Source: Castor canadensis (Eukaryota > Chordata > Mammalia > Rodentia > Castoridae). From it: a stretch of 64,000 nt of DNA. The position numbers and the translations under genes are program-made. Below, piece after piece: positions 1 to 13,800 of this stretch (position 1 is its first letter; each line of letters starts with the position of its first letter). The notes under the pieces are model-generated. The model was not told where the DNA came from and made no database searches. It saw only the letters and a program-made list of their open reading frames with translations. The stretch is from contig NC_133391.1 of the NCBI RefSeq assembly GCF_047511655.1, positions 133,022,906 through 133,086,905 on the forward strand, in the 5' to 3' direction.

Positions 1-92
1 AGATGGAGTTTTGCTAGCACCCCTTTTCCCCACTGGCCTTGAACTGCGATCCTCCTGATCTCTGCCTCTTGAGTAGTTGGGATTACAGGGAT
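1..92 (-). mobile_element. SINE, B1-like half of the composite family (cut by window edge)
   Basis: The segment carries the reverse-oriented B1/7SL-like block (GGCCTTGAACTGCGATCCTC, then ATCTCTGCCTC and GGGATTACAGG). The ID-like part would lie outside the window. Confidence 0.8.
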
Positions 93-2153
93 GGTGGTAA
101 GAGTTTTAAAGGTGATATCAAACATGTAATTATTATATGCATGAATGGTTTCAGGGTAGAGATTTATTAATTTACCATTCATTTATTCAATCACTCATGA
201 ATATAGTAAGCTTTTAAAATATATTCTTCTATCCAGCCATCTGCCCATCCATTAATAAATATTTTATTAAGTAAACACTACTTAAGTTCTGGCTATAAAA
301 ATGCTGACTAAAACAGATAGGCATCCCAGTTCTCATGGACCTAATAGTCTAGTGAATCCTACAGCATAAATTCTAACAGCTCTTCTGAGACTTTACCACT
401 TCTATCTGTGATATTTTTGGAAGTATGTTTTTCCTAATTAAGACTCAGCCAGTTAATTTGAGGTGTAATACTTCTTAACTACACAGATTTGAATGTGAGA
501 GCCCCCGGAATGAGAACAGAGGCTTTGTGTAAATACAGCTGAGTCTGACAAACCTGAACCTGTAGTCTGTGTAGATTACGATGGCTGGCTCTCACTGTGA
601 GGTGGGGAGACTGGGCAGCCCGAGTCTCCCTTTTTAGCAAAGCAGGATAGAGGCTCATGGAAACCAATACATCAACCCACTCTATAGTAATGTGTCATTG
701 AATGCTTTCTTTTATGATTAAGAGAATAGAAGTTGTTGATTAGGCAAAATTTGGGACAGGTATATCCTACAGTCTCAATGTCATGTTGTGGGGTTCACAA
801 ATTCTTCTTTTGATCCCCTATACCCAAACTTTCAAAAAGATCACATGAATGATCATTCATTCATTCCCATGATGATTCATGGAAAAAGCTGAATCATCTC
901 TTGCTGGGGGAAATGGTACATTCCTCCTGAGACAGTTCTGCTGTGCACATTGCTTAGCTTTGGGTGCCACTATGATGGGGGTCTGTGGGGAAGAGAGCTA
1001 AGTTCCTAAAAGGAGTAAATCACTGATATGTTTTAACTGTAGCAATAACTGTAGCTATTGTTTTCTTTTATCTGGTCAGAGGTAAGTAGTAGAAATATGG
1101 TGATCTAGATCTTTCCCTTTCTTTATCTTAGGACATTGTTGAATCAGGCCTCATCTGCATAGGTCCAATCTGGTAGAGCAAACCGAAACATCTTGAAGGT
1201 TCCTAGCTCCCATCTATAATGCCAAGCTGAGGACCAGGCCTTTAACATGTGGACCTTTAGGGGACATTCCAAAGTGTTAAAAAAGTGTATTTATTTATCT
1301 ATAATTTGTTTACATATCCAGTGTATTTGCATGTAAATATGGACATGTCTGTTCTGTGAGATCCTGTAGGACAGAGTTCATCTCTTTTCTTCTTGGATCC
1401 TCCAGTGACCAGCACAGTGCCTGGCAAATAGTAATGCCTGAGTGAGAGGAAAAAAAAAAATGAATGAAGGACTCTTTCTCTCTGGACGATCAATGGTGGG
1501 GATTCTGAAGTCTATTTGGATTGGTCATTAACATGGTCACCTTACATGTTGTTGATTGGTCTGACCACATGTGCAACTGCTTTGATTTTCTATAATACTA
1601 CCTACATTCAGGACATTGAATGTATCTTCCAGAGGAGTTGCTTTTATAGTTTGAATGGAAAAACTGCTATATTATTTCAAACGATTGTGAAATAATGCAA
1701 CAAATAATAACCTCAAATGACAGAAAACATTATTTTCATGGGACTTTACAAAAACCAGTTCTACAAGATCTACTTACAAAATGTACATGAAAGGAGAAAA
1801 TATTGTTACAAACTATTGACTGCCATGTGTTATTTTTCTAAGAAAAAAAATGTTTGCCATGTAACATTTTGATTAAAACATCTTCTTGGGCAGGCCACAG
1901 CATTTTTTTCCATGTCAAGCCACAGATAGAGCAGTGGGGAGGAAATGGTTTATAATTATATAATATTTAAATGTTACCTTTTCTGAATCAGCTCTTGTTC
2001 AAGTAAGATAAGGTGGGAAGATTGAGTCATTTGGGATTTGGGAGGGTCTGGGCATTAAGGCATAAATCTATTCGTTTGTCATTATTTGGAGCGTACATCA
2101 GCAATGGCAATTTCAAGTTTCTGATTTTACTATTAGGATTAGGCGGGGATGGA
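93..2153. other. Gene-free interval left of the Tigger element
   Basis: No gene recognised. The segment from about 190 to 370 resembles an old L2/MIR-type relic (phrases like AAAACAGATAGGCATCCCAG and CTCATGGACCTAATAGTCTAG). The rest is unassigned AT-rich sequence with only short chance open frames. Confidence 0.4.
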
Positions 2154-2824
2154 TACTGTAGACCCCCCCCTTACCTATGGAGGATACATTCTAAGGTCCC
2201 CAGTGTGTGCCTGAAAATGGATGGTACCAAGCCTTGTAACTGAATGTCTTTTCCATCTTGAAGCACTTAACTGTAACTTTTGCAGTTTGAGGTGCAACAG
2301 CAAAACCAGTATGAATTCTTTTTGCTTTCTTCACAATTTCATGGGTAGGAGATTTGTTCTTACTGTAGGTCTTAACAGCCTTAGTATACAGTACTTTTCC
2401 CTTCTTTTAGTTGAGAACATCTGCCTTTTTCACTTAAAGGAAGCATTTTATGGCTTTTCTTTGGCATATTAAAATTGCCAGCATCACTTTAGTAATGCAC
2501 TTAGGGCTCGTTATGAAGAATAATAAGGGTTCCCTGAACACAAGCACCACAGTACTGTGATAGTCTGTCTTATGACTGAGATGGCCACCAGTGACTAATA
2601 GTTGGGTAGCATATACCAAGTGGAAATGCTGGGCAAGGGGTGATTCATGTCCGAGGCAGGATGGAGTGCAACAGTGTAAGATTTCATCACACTGCTCAGC
2701 ATGGCATGCAACTTAAAACTTATGAATTGTATGTTTCTGGAATTTTCCATTTAATATTTTCAGACCACGGTTGACCATGGCTAAATGAAACCACAGAAAG
2801 AAAAACCACAGAGGGATTACTATA
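2154..2824 (-). mobile_element. Decayed Tigger-type (mariner/pogo superfamily) DNA transposon
   Basis: Both ends show the C-rich/G-rich inverted termini of Tigger elements: TACTGTAGACCCCCCC on the left and CAGAGGGATTACTA on the right. Inside, the minus strand retains transposase-like coding fragments around 2400-2470 (KCFLPLK..., then a MPKKS-like stretch), broken by stops. At about 670 bp it is far shorter than a full autonomous Tigger of about 2.4 kb, so it is internally deleted and dead. The subfamily is not certain. Confidence 0.75.
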
Positions 2825-5800
2825 TAATAAAAAGCTTCAAACAACCGTGGATTTAATATTTTATTATGTTTTTATTTCTTGTAAGAGGAAGGACTCTGGT
2901 AAAGAGCACAGGTTTAGCATCAGGCTCATTCTTTCTGCCTCACCATCAATAGCACTTGGCTTCTAGTCAGGTTTGCTTCATGGTTCGTCACTATTGCTGG
3001 GGTATAACCATCACATCTGCAATCCAGGCAGTAGGAATGAGGAAGAGGAAAAGGGCATTTCTTCCTGCTGAATCATGTCTCTTTAAAGGAACTTCCTAGA
3101 AGCCCCCAGCCACTTAGTTCTTGACCACTATTAGCAGTGAGAAAGGCAAGGAAATGCCATCTTTTAACTGTGCATATTCATGACTCTAAATAAAATTAGA
3201 TTTTTGTTATCATGGAAGAAGAGATGACTGTTGGGGAGCAAACCAGTAGTCTGTGCTATTGAGTGAACCAGACAGACCACAGCTAAAACAAAATAAAAAT
3301 ACTATACTGCCTCTTGAACTTAGGTAATCAGCACACTAGTGGGAATGTTTATGTACAGATGCCAAAGTAGGGGCGCCAGGTGTACTCTAGGAGAAAATCA
3401 GACTGTTAATCTTTTATAAAGCCTTCTGGGGTAGTTAGTATTCATGATCTTGGTAGATTTACCAAGCTTCAGTATTTAACTTTCATTACTGTAGGAACTG
3501 AAACTTGATGTTTTCAGCCTATTGAAAGTGGAATTGTATCTCAAAAAAGAAACTCAAATTACCCCAACCTAAAGGTAAAATCATAAATGAAGAAAATCAA
3601 AGTGTTTATTAATTTGCAATGAGAAATAACTGTTGCAGGGAGCCAAATGCTTATCAAAGTTTGCCTGGGGAGCCTTGAATCAGAAAAAAGGCAGATAAGG
3701 TGGCCGAGTATAGAATCAGGTTAAAACAGATTGCTGGGGCTTGACCTGTCCCTCTCTCCTCCAGCAGGACTTGCTGGTCCATGGCCTATGCTGACTCCTT
3801 TTGCAGGCACCCATATTATGCTCCTCCCTCTGAGTGGGAGACTTGTTCACCTTCAAGCAAATGACAGTGTGGCTCGCAGGCGTGTAAGACCCCAGGGCTC
3901 TTCAGAGTGGTTTTGTGCATCTCTGCCTGTCCCAGTCTGCAGGGAGTCCAAATTATAACTCTCAGAGGGCAATTTTATTCTGAGTTCTCAGGAGAAGCTG
4001 TAGTGTAGACCCATATGCTGACTCTAACAGGCCATTACACAACATGTATGGTTAAAACCAGAAAACCAATGTGATCCTTTCCTGGGAGAGATAAGAGGTG
4101 ATGAGGAGTGTTCTGCCAGATGTCCCCAAAAGTTTACAGTTTCCCAAGATTACTGAGACGCCTCTGAGAAGCCACTTCCATGCTGCCTGATGAATTATTT
4201 TGTACCAAGTGTCTCCTGACTGACAGTTGGGTTCCTTCATTCTTGAGTGATTTAGCCCTGCGTTTAGACTTTTTCACACATTGACTTCCTGTTGACACAA
4301 CAGGATTGACTGTTGATTTCTTCAGTCTTTTTTTTTTTGCTAAGTCATGATACCAATTTCTGACCCAAGCTGGGCTCTTTCTCCCTCTGGGAATCTCAGC
4401 TCCAATTAAAAAACCAAGAACTGATTAAGCAGTGAAGGCAAGTTTATTCTTTAGCCAAAGAATGAGGAGAAGTTGTGGGGAAGAGTTCATGGATCAGCTT
4501 CTCTTCTGAAGAAAGGGTGAGGGAAAACGTGGGATGACTCAGAATGACAACAGCAAAACATTTTTACCTAAATCTTTGAGCGATTTGAACATTTGAGTAT
4601 TATCTCCAGTTTGACTCTCAACTTCTTTTTGAGGCTACATACAATCACATAACCTCTCAAAGACAAACCTCCCCAAGTTAAAATACTATATTCTTTTAGG
4701 CTGTGTTGGGGAGATACTGGTATGTTTAACAAAAGAATGAGGAATGCTTTTCAGTTGTAGACACCATCATTAGCTATTTGTCAAAATACACTATTTACCC
4801 TCCAATATCGGAGTTGCCAGGTTGGCCATAGCTTGTTGTCTAGTCTAGTTTTACTATTGGGTATTAACAGCATGGAGTCTAAAGTCAAAATACAACAACC
4901 AGGTTTTAGTGGCAACTTTTCAGGATACTCATTAGCTGGGTCAAGGACAATTTCAATAGTCCTTTTGGTTATAGATTTATGATGATATGCTTCACAGACT
5001 CAAAATTTAGAGGAAATAGATACAGAATTATTTTTTTTTCAGTAGTGAAGTCAGGATCTACGATTTTTCATTCTCTTTCCTTGTAGAATTCAGTCTGGGC
5101 TTTAATAATCAGTATTTTTCATAACTGGTAGTTTTAGCGAATCTAAGTTACATGAGATGGAATATTTAAAGAAATGTCTTTCCCTTCTTTATTATCAAAG
5201 CAGTTCCATAATTTTAGTTAGTTTACTTTTTTTTACCCAGTGCTTCCTCTTCAGAAGATGTCCATAGTGCATAGTAGGTTAATGATTTCTTAGAATTATG
5301 ACAAAAAATAAACAAACGAAAACATCCATTTTGGGGACAATCACCTGTCAGGACTGGGTGGCTATGGCTCCCATTGCTGGCCTATAGGTGAAAGAAATGA
5401 TTGCCATGTTTTGTACAAACATCCTTTGTACATCAAGGAATGCAGAGACTGTATCAAAGCTTACTTGAGTATGTAGACAGAGCTACAGGCTTCCCCAAGG
5501 AGTTCCATATCACAGACTGGCCTGGAGCAAAATGGGCCTGTGGCAAAATAACTGAGTGAGTTACCATCTGGACTGTCTTTGAACTGGGTTCCCCCTGACC
5601 CTTCTAGGTTCATTACTCCTCAAGTTCCCAACCATTCAGGCTGTGATAATGTGCTTCCCTCTCAGCACTGTGCACAGATTAACTGGGAGAGAGTACCACA
5701 TAGCCCTGAAACATGTATCCAACGACATGAAGACTTACAAGAATCCAGCCCTGAAGGCTCAGAGTGGTCCAGTGTGCAGTGGCCTCAAACCATTCTCTGC

Positions 5801-7079
5801 ACTTAAACCTCAAACCAGCCCATTCCCCAAGCCAGCCACAAAGAAGGAGGCCGATTGTACTTGAACTGAAGGGCAAGAAGTGGGGAGTGGGGAGTTAAAA
5901 ATACCTGAACTGGGGGAAGAGGGTGTGTCAGTGTGTGCTTCACAATAAGAATCCTGTGGTATTTCTTTAACAGGAAAATCAGGAGAAAAAAAAAAAGCAT
6001 CCATTTCTATACACATGTAAGAGAACTTGATGATGTCACCTGGAAAAAAGCAAATTAAACTCCTAAAATCCAAACTAAACATAGAGGCTCAGATGAATCT
6101 TTTGGCTTTGTTGAATTGGAGAAACCTCCTGATCCCCATCAGAGACCTCCTCCCAAATTAGAAATTGTTATTAACTTAATTGCAGCATAATGACAGCCCC
6201 AACACAGCTGAGACCCTCCAGTAACTTGCACTTCAGTCTTAAATCATCACTTCACAGTGGGATTTATATAAAAAGTCCCTCGACACTTATTATCTTATTG
6301 TAAGATGTTACTAAGGATGCTCATTATTACTGTCTTTCAGATTTTCCAATTTATCAGAATCAACTGAATTAATTTTAAGCAATGCAGACTTTCAGGACTG
6401 TCTCACTTATTCAATCTTAATTTCTGAGCAAGAGGTCTATACAGATTGTATTGTAAATAATCTCAGGTTTTTAGAACTAATGCAGTTGGTAAGGGCCTGA
6501 AAAACATGGTAGAGTGTCCTTTTTTAAAATTTATTTTTTAGTATTTTTAAAATGACACCAAAAATTGTACTTATTTACGGGATCCCACACATTGTCACAG
6601 TGTCCTTCTTAAGAGGAGTGTGGAAGAAAGTTAGTTTCGGTTCTTGAACCAGTGGTCCTACATCTGAGTAGACAATTTATTTGTAGTTTCTGGATGCCAC
6701 AATTCATATAATTGCTTGTGTTGGTCCTTCTGCCTTGGCCCAAGCATTGAGCCAAATATGAATCCTGCAAGCAAATGTTTAGGAAGAAACTCTTTGCATT
6801 CTGGATGCCTTAGGGCACTCCTGCTTTTCTCTGCTCTTTCTTACTCTCATTTCCCTTTGCCCCCAAATCTTTTACCAATTTATTTTTAATTCTGTATTTT
6901 TTTATTGCAGATATTTTTGTACATTGCATTAAAACTCTTTCTGAAGCTAAATGTGAATGAAAATAATTACTATATTACTATCCAAATATTTGCATAGATC
7001 TTGATGGTTCTTTTTGAGTTGGGTGTTTGTATTTCTGCTTATTATTTTAAAAATGCTACTTAGGATAACCAAACTTAGA
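2825..7079. other. Unassigned interval downstream of GZMK
   Basis: No gene recognised. The stretch 3640-4330 and the stretch 5390-5880 look more complex than background and might be old LTR or retrocopy remnants. In the latter, a plus-frame run of about 47 codons ends ...PKEFHITDWPGAKWACGKITE before a stop, then another open frame follows. I cannot name either. The rest is AT-rich and unremarkable. Confidence 0.3.
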
Positions 7080-7295
7080 GTAGAATGGTGGTTGCCAGAG
7101 ACCAAAGGGCTGGGAAAATGGGGAGTTGTTATTCACCTGATATAAAGTTTCAGTTTTATAAGATGAGTAAATTCTACAGACTCATTGTACATGACTGTGC
7201 CTGTAGGTAATACTACTGTGTTGTGCACTTAAACATTTGTTAAAAGGGTAGATCTCACGTTAGATGTTCTGATCATTAAAACCACCTGAATAACT
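7080..7295 (+). mobile_element. Old L1 3' end fragment (L1M-like)
   Basis: The motif order GTAGAATGGTGGTTGCCAGA, GGGAGTTGTTATTCA, AAGTTTCAGTTTTATAAGAT, then GTGCACTTAAACATTTGTTAA resembles ancient L1 3'-end consensus sequence. It lies just past the presumed GZMK poly(A) sites. Confidence 0.45.
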
Positions 7296-7449
7296 TGTAT
7301 GATTCAGCAGATATTACAATGTAAACCCGGTAGAAGGTGATGCCATTACTGTCTTGTTTAGTCACTTTATTATCCTTTGGGGAGTGTGGGTAGAAGAAGA
7401 GTGGATATTACTTCGTGTCCATACAAGACAAACAGAAAGTTTTCTAAAT

Positions 7450-7455
7450 TTTATT
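7450..7455 (-). promoter_or_regulatory. GZMK: GZMK candidate poly(A) signal
   Basis: AATAAA on the minus strand, about 195 nt past the GZMK stop codon, is the first canonical hexamer downstream and predicts a short 3' UTR. A second AATAAA lies at 7366-7371. Which one is used cannot be told from sequence. Confidence 0.6.
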
Positions 7456-7646
7456 TAGAATGAAATCAGCATGATAAAAATGCATCAGTGACATGTGAAA
7501 AAGAACTTGGTTCCTTAACAAAATAAATTTCCAGGGTACAGAAATTTATCCCAACTATGTTCTGCTTCACCTATATCCAACTACATCTGTAAGCATATCA
7601 TTGAAAAAAGAAGTAACTGGCAGATCCAAGAAAATCATTTGCCATC

Positions 7647-7808
7647 TTAATGTGTGCAAGATGGGCCAAGCTTACTTTTGATCCAAGTTTGGTATTTTTT
7701 GGTTAATAGGATGTAGACTCCAGGCTTCTTGGCAACACCACATTTATGACCCCCAGAGACTATGGCATGGAAGACACCTTTGCAGACCAAGGGGCCACCT
7801 GAGTCGCC
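7647..7808 (-). CDS. GZMK: GZMK exon 5 (catalytic Ser, C-terminus)
   Basis: After a TTCCCAG acceptor the exon starts GGC GAC TCA, giving [20 protein letters not shown] with the catalytic serine. It continues through a C-terminal helix ([15 protein letters not shown]) to TAA at 7649-7647. It has 53 codons plus stop. The upstream intron 4 carries a CTGT-type microsatellite and a MaLR LTR. Confidence 0.96.
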   Translation of the reverse strand, partial: GDSGGPLVCKGVFHAIVSGGHKCGVAKKPGVYILLTKKYQTWIKSKLGPSCTH

Positions 7809-10800
7809 CTGGGAAGGAGAAATGGGCACATATTTAGTGTATCACCAACTGCTCAAGGTGTTATCTGTGTTTTTGGTTTCTTTGTGACCTGAAGGGTATA
7901 CGACACAACCTCTTACTTAGTGTAGGTTCTTTATGTCTCTGTCTGTCTAGGACCATGCTTCTGTCTGTCTGTCTGTCTGTCTCTCTGTTTCTGTGTCTCT
8001 ATGACTATGACTTTTACCTTATCTCTGTCTAGCCCATTTTATGTCTCGTCTATCTACATCTAGGTCTATGTCTACACCCATTCCTTTAGTGATCAGTGAC
8101 TACTGAGCCTTATTTGTTAAAGAACAGGTAGACATAAAGTCTGAAATTATCCACTGAAATAAAAAAAATTTCCAAATTGTAAATTTCATTTTGGTACTAA
8201 TGGACCTGAAATCAAGTTGTCATTGAGACCAGTAGAAAAGAAGAATATAGTGTAGGAAATGTCTTGATGGCAGGGACTGTGTTTTCTTTCTTATTTTTTT
8301 CTCTTTTCTTTGAACACACATATGGTAGAACATAATGCTATGTATGTACCACAGTTAATAAGCACTTGCTGAATGAGATGACTTTTTTTTTTTGGGGGGA
8401 GCCCTCTAACAACAAAAGATATAACTAAATTCTGTCAGGAAAAGTGAACAAGTTATAGAGGAAATTGTGTGGCCTTTCAGACAAAGAGGTGGTCTTGAAA
8501 TGTGAAGACCAGTCTTTGCCTCTGCCACCAGCCATCCTGTAAACTTCAGGACTTTGTCTGCCAGTCATCCATGATGATAGGGTCAGAAGGATGGTAGTCT
8601 TGGGGCACCACAGATTCACACCTCTGAAGTCATCATACTCCTCCACCCAATAATGCTTAATATAATGGGACGTGAATAGTGTACTCTAATTAAAAAATAC
8701 TAATCCACTTGTGCTACATTTTAGCCACCTATAAAAGATGAGGATTTTTTTCTTATTATCTCTAGGAACAAATAGTTTTGAAAAATATAATAGCTATTGC
8801 TCCATTTTGTCAGTGTTATGGTCTGAATGTTCCCTGCTCTCAAATTCATACGTAAAAATCTTCACCCTCAAGGTGATGGTAGTGGGAGGTAGAGCCTTTA
8901 GGATATGGTTAGGTTTTGGAGGAAGATCCCTCATGAATGTGATTCGGACCCTTATAGAAGAGGCCTGAGAGACCCTTCACCCCTTCCTCCATGGAAGGGT
9001 AGAGTGAAGAGAGGTCATCTATGAAGTAGAAAGCAGCCCTCATGAGATAACAAATCTGCTGGCACCTTGACCTGGACTTCCTAGTCCCCAGAACTGAGAA
9101 AAATAAATTTCTGTTGTTATAAGCCACATAGTTTATAGTATTTTGTTATAGAAGCCCAAATAGACTAAGATAGTCAACATTATTTAAGAAACACATGGTG
9201 TGTATTTGAGCTTTTGCATTTGAATCTTGGAAGACCCCTCTCTTGATTAATTTAAAGATGGTTCTTTTTTGGGTAAGTTATCCTCCATAGTGACTTCAGG
9301 GTTGGCAGATTTTCTAAGGACGGTAACCTCATGGAAAGTCTGTAAAAGTAGTTAGATATAATCTATTATCCTGACTAACAATCATTGAATGAGTGCTTAT
9401 GAAGCATTGGGGGAAGGTCTTCACATTGGTAGATGGAAAAGAATAGAGGGCCCTGTGCAGGATTGAAGAGTTTTAGAATTGTGGCTTCCTGTTCTCCAGG
9501 CCCCATATCTTCAGTGTCAGTGAACAAATAGAGAACTGCATTTACTACAGTTCAGACTCCTGTCTGAATGAAGCCTCTTACCTGGCAGGAATCCTTCTGG
9601 CCTCTGGCATCTCCTGCACATATCATGTCTTTGGTTATAACAGGGTTGTGGTTGTAATAGCTATGGCTGTTGCAAACTTTTCGACTTATGACAGTAACAG
9701 TGACTTCTTGCAGGGTGTCAGAGTTGGTTGGTAAAGCTGTGTCAGTGGCTCCCCAGCCAGTAACCTGGCATTTGGTTCCATCTCTAAGGTAGTTTTTAGA
9801 TCTCAGTTGGAGCAGTTGGACTTGCTTGTTGAGTTTGGCGGCTGTGTGAAGCTGACAGATTGAAAACAAGTAAATTATCCTTTCCAGTAGCATTCTGTTT
9901 TGCACTGTGCATTGTCTGTGTGCGGTCCCTGCCTTCTGAGGGCATCCCTTGCTCTTGAGTCTACTTTGATGGTGGCCTGCAGCTGTACTTGTGACTGTTG
10001 CTTTTCTGAACGTGCTCTCCGTTCTCTGGGGAGCTCACTGATGCTTGGGGGAGGAATCATATATGGAGCAGGAATCTGCCCAGTCTCCAGCAAACTGGCC
10101 TTTGCCCTGAATTGGATGGTTTTCTGTGGAATGACATCCATAGGTCATGACTTTGAGGGCTGGGCTGTTTCCTGCTGGATAAGACCCTTGAGTATGGTCT
10201 AGACTGTGTTTGGAATAGACAAAGTATGGTCTAGACTAAGTTGTAACTCACTTGTGAGTCCCTGAAGTCACTTGGTTGGCTCTGTTGTATAAACAGCCAT
10301 TGCATTTTTCACTTGCTAATGAGAAAAGCATTTGGGAACAAAGCTTTGAATGTGGATCCTTGGGCCTATTGGGATGTTCTCCCCCACGTATGTAAGCATC
10401 GGAATTGATTTCCTTGTATAAACATATCCCTGATGCATTTGTGCTAATTTTTTGTTTCCAGGCAGTACATGGAGTAACAATGGGCCTTTACAGAATGTAT
10501 CAAAATAATCTCAAACAAAATGGGCTCAGGCAGTTGATTTAACTAACTGAACCATGTTGGAGAAAATGAAGGCAATGCTACATACCTTTATCAGCATGAT
10601 ATCATCTAATCTAGAATCTGGTAGAAGTCTTGAGAATGGTATGAATTTTTTAATCTCAAATGTTTGTTTGGAGGGCTCATTTTTTGAGAGGGAATGTGCT
10701 CCTAAAACCACTGCGTGAGACTGGTCTTTAGCAAGCCTAAAAGAAGCAAAGAGAATGGAAGGAACACAATGATTTCCAAATCCTCCTTTGGAGAGCAGAG

Positions 10801-13800
10801 ATGGTGGAGAATCAAAAACATACAAAGACAAATTCCAAGGTCACCTGTTTAAGATTAGGTGGACTGACAGAGGTGTCAGTGGATTACATCCTGAATTAAT
10901 AACCTAAGGGCCAAATGATTGCCCTCAACGCTACCCCAGCCCAATTCTCAGCATTGCAAAAGATTATCAGAATTTGCCAGGCATTGTAGCTCAAGACTAT
11001 AATGTTAGATACCTGGGAGGTGGAGACTGGAAGGATCGCAGTTCAAGGCTATCCAGGCAAAAAATTTCGTAAGACCACATCTCAACCAATAGAAGCAGAC
11101 ATGGTAGCATGCGCCTTTCATCCCACCTCCAAGAAAAGTATGAATAGAAAGATCGAGGTCCAGGTTGGTCAAGTATAAAGTGAAACCCTATCTCAAAAAT
11201 AACAAAGCAAGAAGGACTGGGGTCATAGTTCATAAGGTAGAGCATTTGCCGAGCAAGTGCAAGGTCCTGAGTTCAATCCTCAATACCACCAAAAAAATAT
11301 TGTGAATTTATACGTGATTGTAACAGAAAGGGGGCAAAATCCTAATTGACTTAGATGAAGTATACAACAACGTTGTGTTCATTTACATAAAAATAAGGGA
11401 AATTATATTTCTTAGGTTGTGGTTTGAGATTTATACTAACTACCATTAGGGATACTTTTATTGTGGTAAAATATATGCATTTATGGAAATGTCACGTCAA
11501 ACCCCCTTACTATGTAGAATTTAATATTTACCACTAAAAAAGAAATAAGAAAAAATATGTAACTATTCTATTTAACCATTTAAGTGTACATTTTGGTGTC
11601 ACTAAGTGTATTTATACTGTTGTTTATCCGTCACTATCATTCATCTCCAGAACTTTTTTTGTCTTTTCCATATAAACAACTAAAATAGACTCAATTCTTC
11701 ATTTGCTCATCTGCATGTCAAGATCTCATATCAGACAATGCGGACCTGTTACAAGGCAGTTAGATGGGCTCAAAAGTTCTGTTCCTTCAATTAGAAATAG
11801 GATTTGGACAAGACAGGAAAACTTTCCTCAAAGTGTGAATATATGCCAGTTTGAAGTGAAGATACACTGAGAGTTTCACTGTAGAGACTTATAGGGTACA
11901 AATTGAGTAGTCAGGTAAAGAAACAGATTTTTTTTTTATCCTTGGCTCTAGTACCAGTGCTTCATAATGCCACAACTGATCTGATTTTCTGTAGGTTTTA
12001 TAAAATTGCATTTATAGCCAATGATGAAAACAGTAATGATTTGTTTTAGATATTTTGACAGCATATTGGAGCCATTGTATATTACAAATATATCCCATTC
12101 AAATGTATGTCTTTGTGGAAGTTACCTCAAATCCTTTCTCAGAGCAAGGAAGGTTGTAAAAATAATTACATTCATTCATTTATGTATTCTTTGCTACTTG
12201 AAAAGGTAATCAAGGCAGAATACAGTGACAATATACATACTCCAGTATACAGATTAATAAAGATTCTTAAAAATTAAGAAGGGCACAGAAACGTGCAGAA
12301 AATGGGAGAAATGATTGTTTCAGGTTTGGAGAATGTGCACACAGCTGCAGTGGGAAGGGTTAGCACATGGCAGACCTGTGGCTGCCTGGAATTACCACTT
12401 CTTGGTTTCTATCAAAAGAGTTTATTTTGGGAATTCCAACTCTATTTGTTGAAAACTTTCCCTATTGCAAAATCAAAATGGGGATGAAATTTCTCAAAGG
12501 ATGTGGATTGGATTTCTTAGGACTGACTCAAATTCAAATTCAACATACCGACTAACCCCAAATCTTTGGAGGTAAGGGTGATATAAAACCACAGGATTAA
12601 CACACCAACAGAAAAGTGGGTGTGCGTGTAAACAACTCACATAGGAGGAGTGTGAGTGCAAATGTGGGGTGTGGAAGGTGGATTTTGATGAGGGAGGGGT
12701 GCTGAGAAATTTCTAACTGTCTTTCATCTTTTACTCATTTCCTTAAGTAGCAAATTGCTTTCTGAATTTTCACTTTCTAGATATCCTTCAACTGTAATCT
12801 GTCCTACCAAGGTTGATTTTTTTTCTGCCCAGGGGATATGTGGAATTACCTGTGTTCTAGGATTCCACCTCTCTAGCTAAACCTAGACATGAATTCGCAT
12901 AGAGGGGAAGTAATAATAGCAGTGTCATTCATCTGCACAGCGCAGGGATTCTCGAAGTTCCACCTTGGAACTTCCGAGTTCCAAGGTCTTCCGAGTTCCA
13001 CCTTGATCTTACTTGGAAGGGAATTACATATAGAACAGAGCCAGAATATTGCTTATGATAAATTCTTTTCATTGTCTGCTGAAGATGGCTATAACACTGT
13101 CTCAACTGAGCCTTCTAAGTGCTAAAGCTGATGGGGTGTGTATTTCACATGAGTAAAAGGGTATTCTCTGGTCCAAGATGACACAGCTTATACATTGGGG
13201 ATTCAGTACCCAAATCCAGTATTTGTGATTTCAAGTACTCTTTCCTTGATTCTTCTTTTAGCCCTCTATCAAGCCCCTCTAAGCATCTTATTCCTTGGCC
13301 AGCCCATCTTGATGCTGAGCTTAGATCCACTCCTGAGGTCTGGCAGCAAAGGCAGTTTTCTATTTCTTGGAGGTCTCTCTTGCCATAGAGGAAGGAACTG
13401 GCTAGTAGAGAGGCAGGTGTTTCCAGTCCCATCCCATCAATACAAGTGGACCATCAGATTAGTCCCTCAGTTATTACCATGGAAGACACAGATAACAATC
13501 TAACAATACTTGATAACATGAATTAAGGTCTTGTGTTCTGTGTAAACATTTTACACATTCCCCTCCCTCCCCCTGCCCCACCCTCACTCCTCACAATCCA
13601 GTGGGATAGGTATTACAATCCTCATTTTACACATGAAGAAGCTGAGATTCAGGTACATTAACAAACCTGGAATGTCACATGAATTCTAGGTGGAAGCCCC
13701 AGGATGCATATGTAGGCAGGGCTAGAGCTTAGTTGGCCTGAAGGTTTAATTGCTTTACTGAGGGAGTATGTGAGATGGAGTAAGGCTGTGTGCTAGGCAG

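Noticed and set aside
2221-2472. 83-codon plus-strand open frame
   Set aside because: It is antisense to transposase remnants of the Tigger-type element.
9875-10202. Overlapping open frames on both strands in GZMK intron 3
   Set aside because: The real exon 4 ends at 9851 with a proper acceptor; both frames lack known domains and mirror each other in GC-richer intron sequence.
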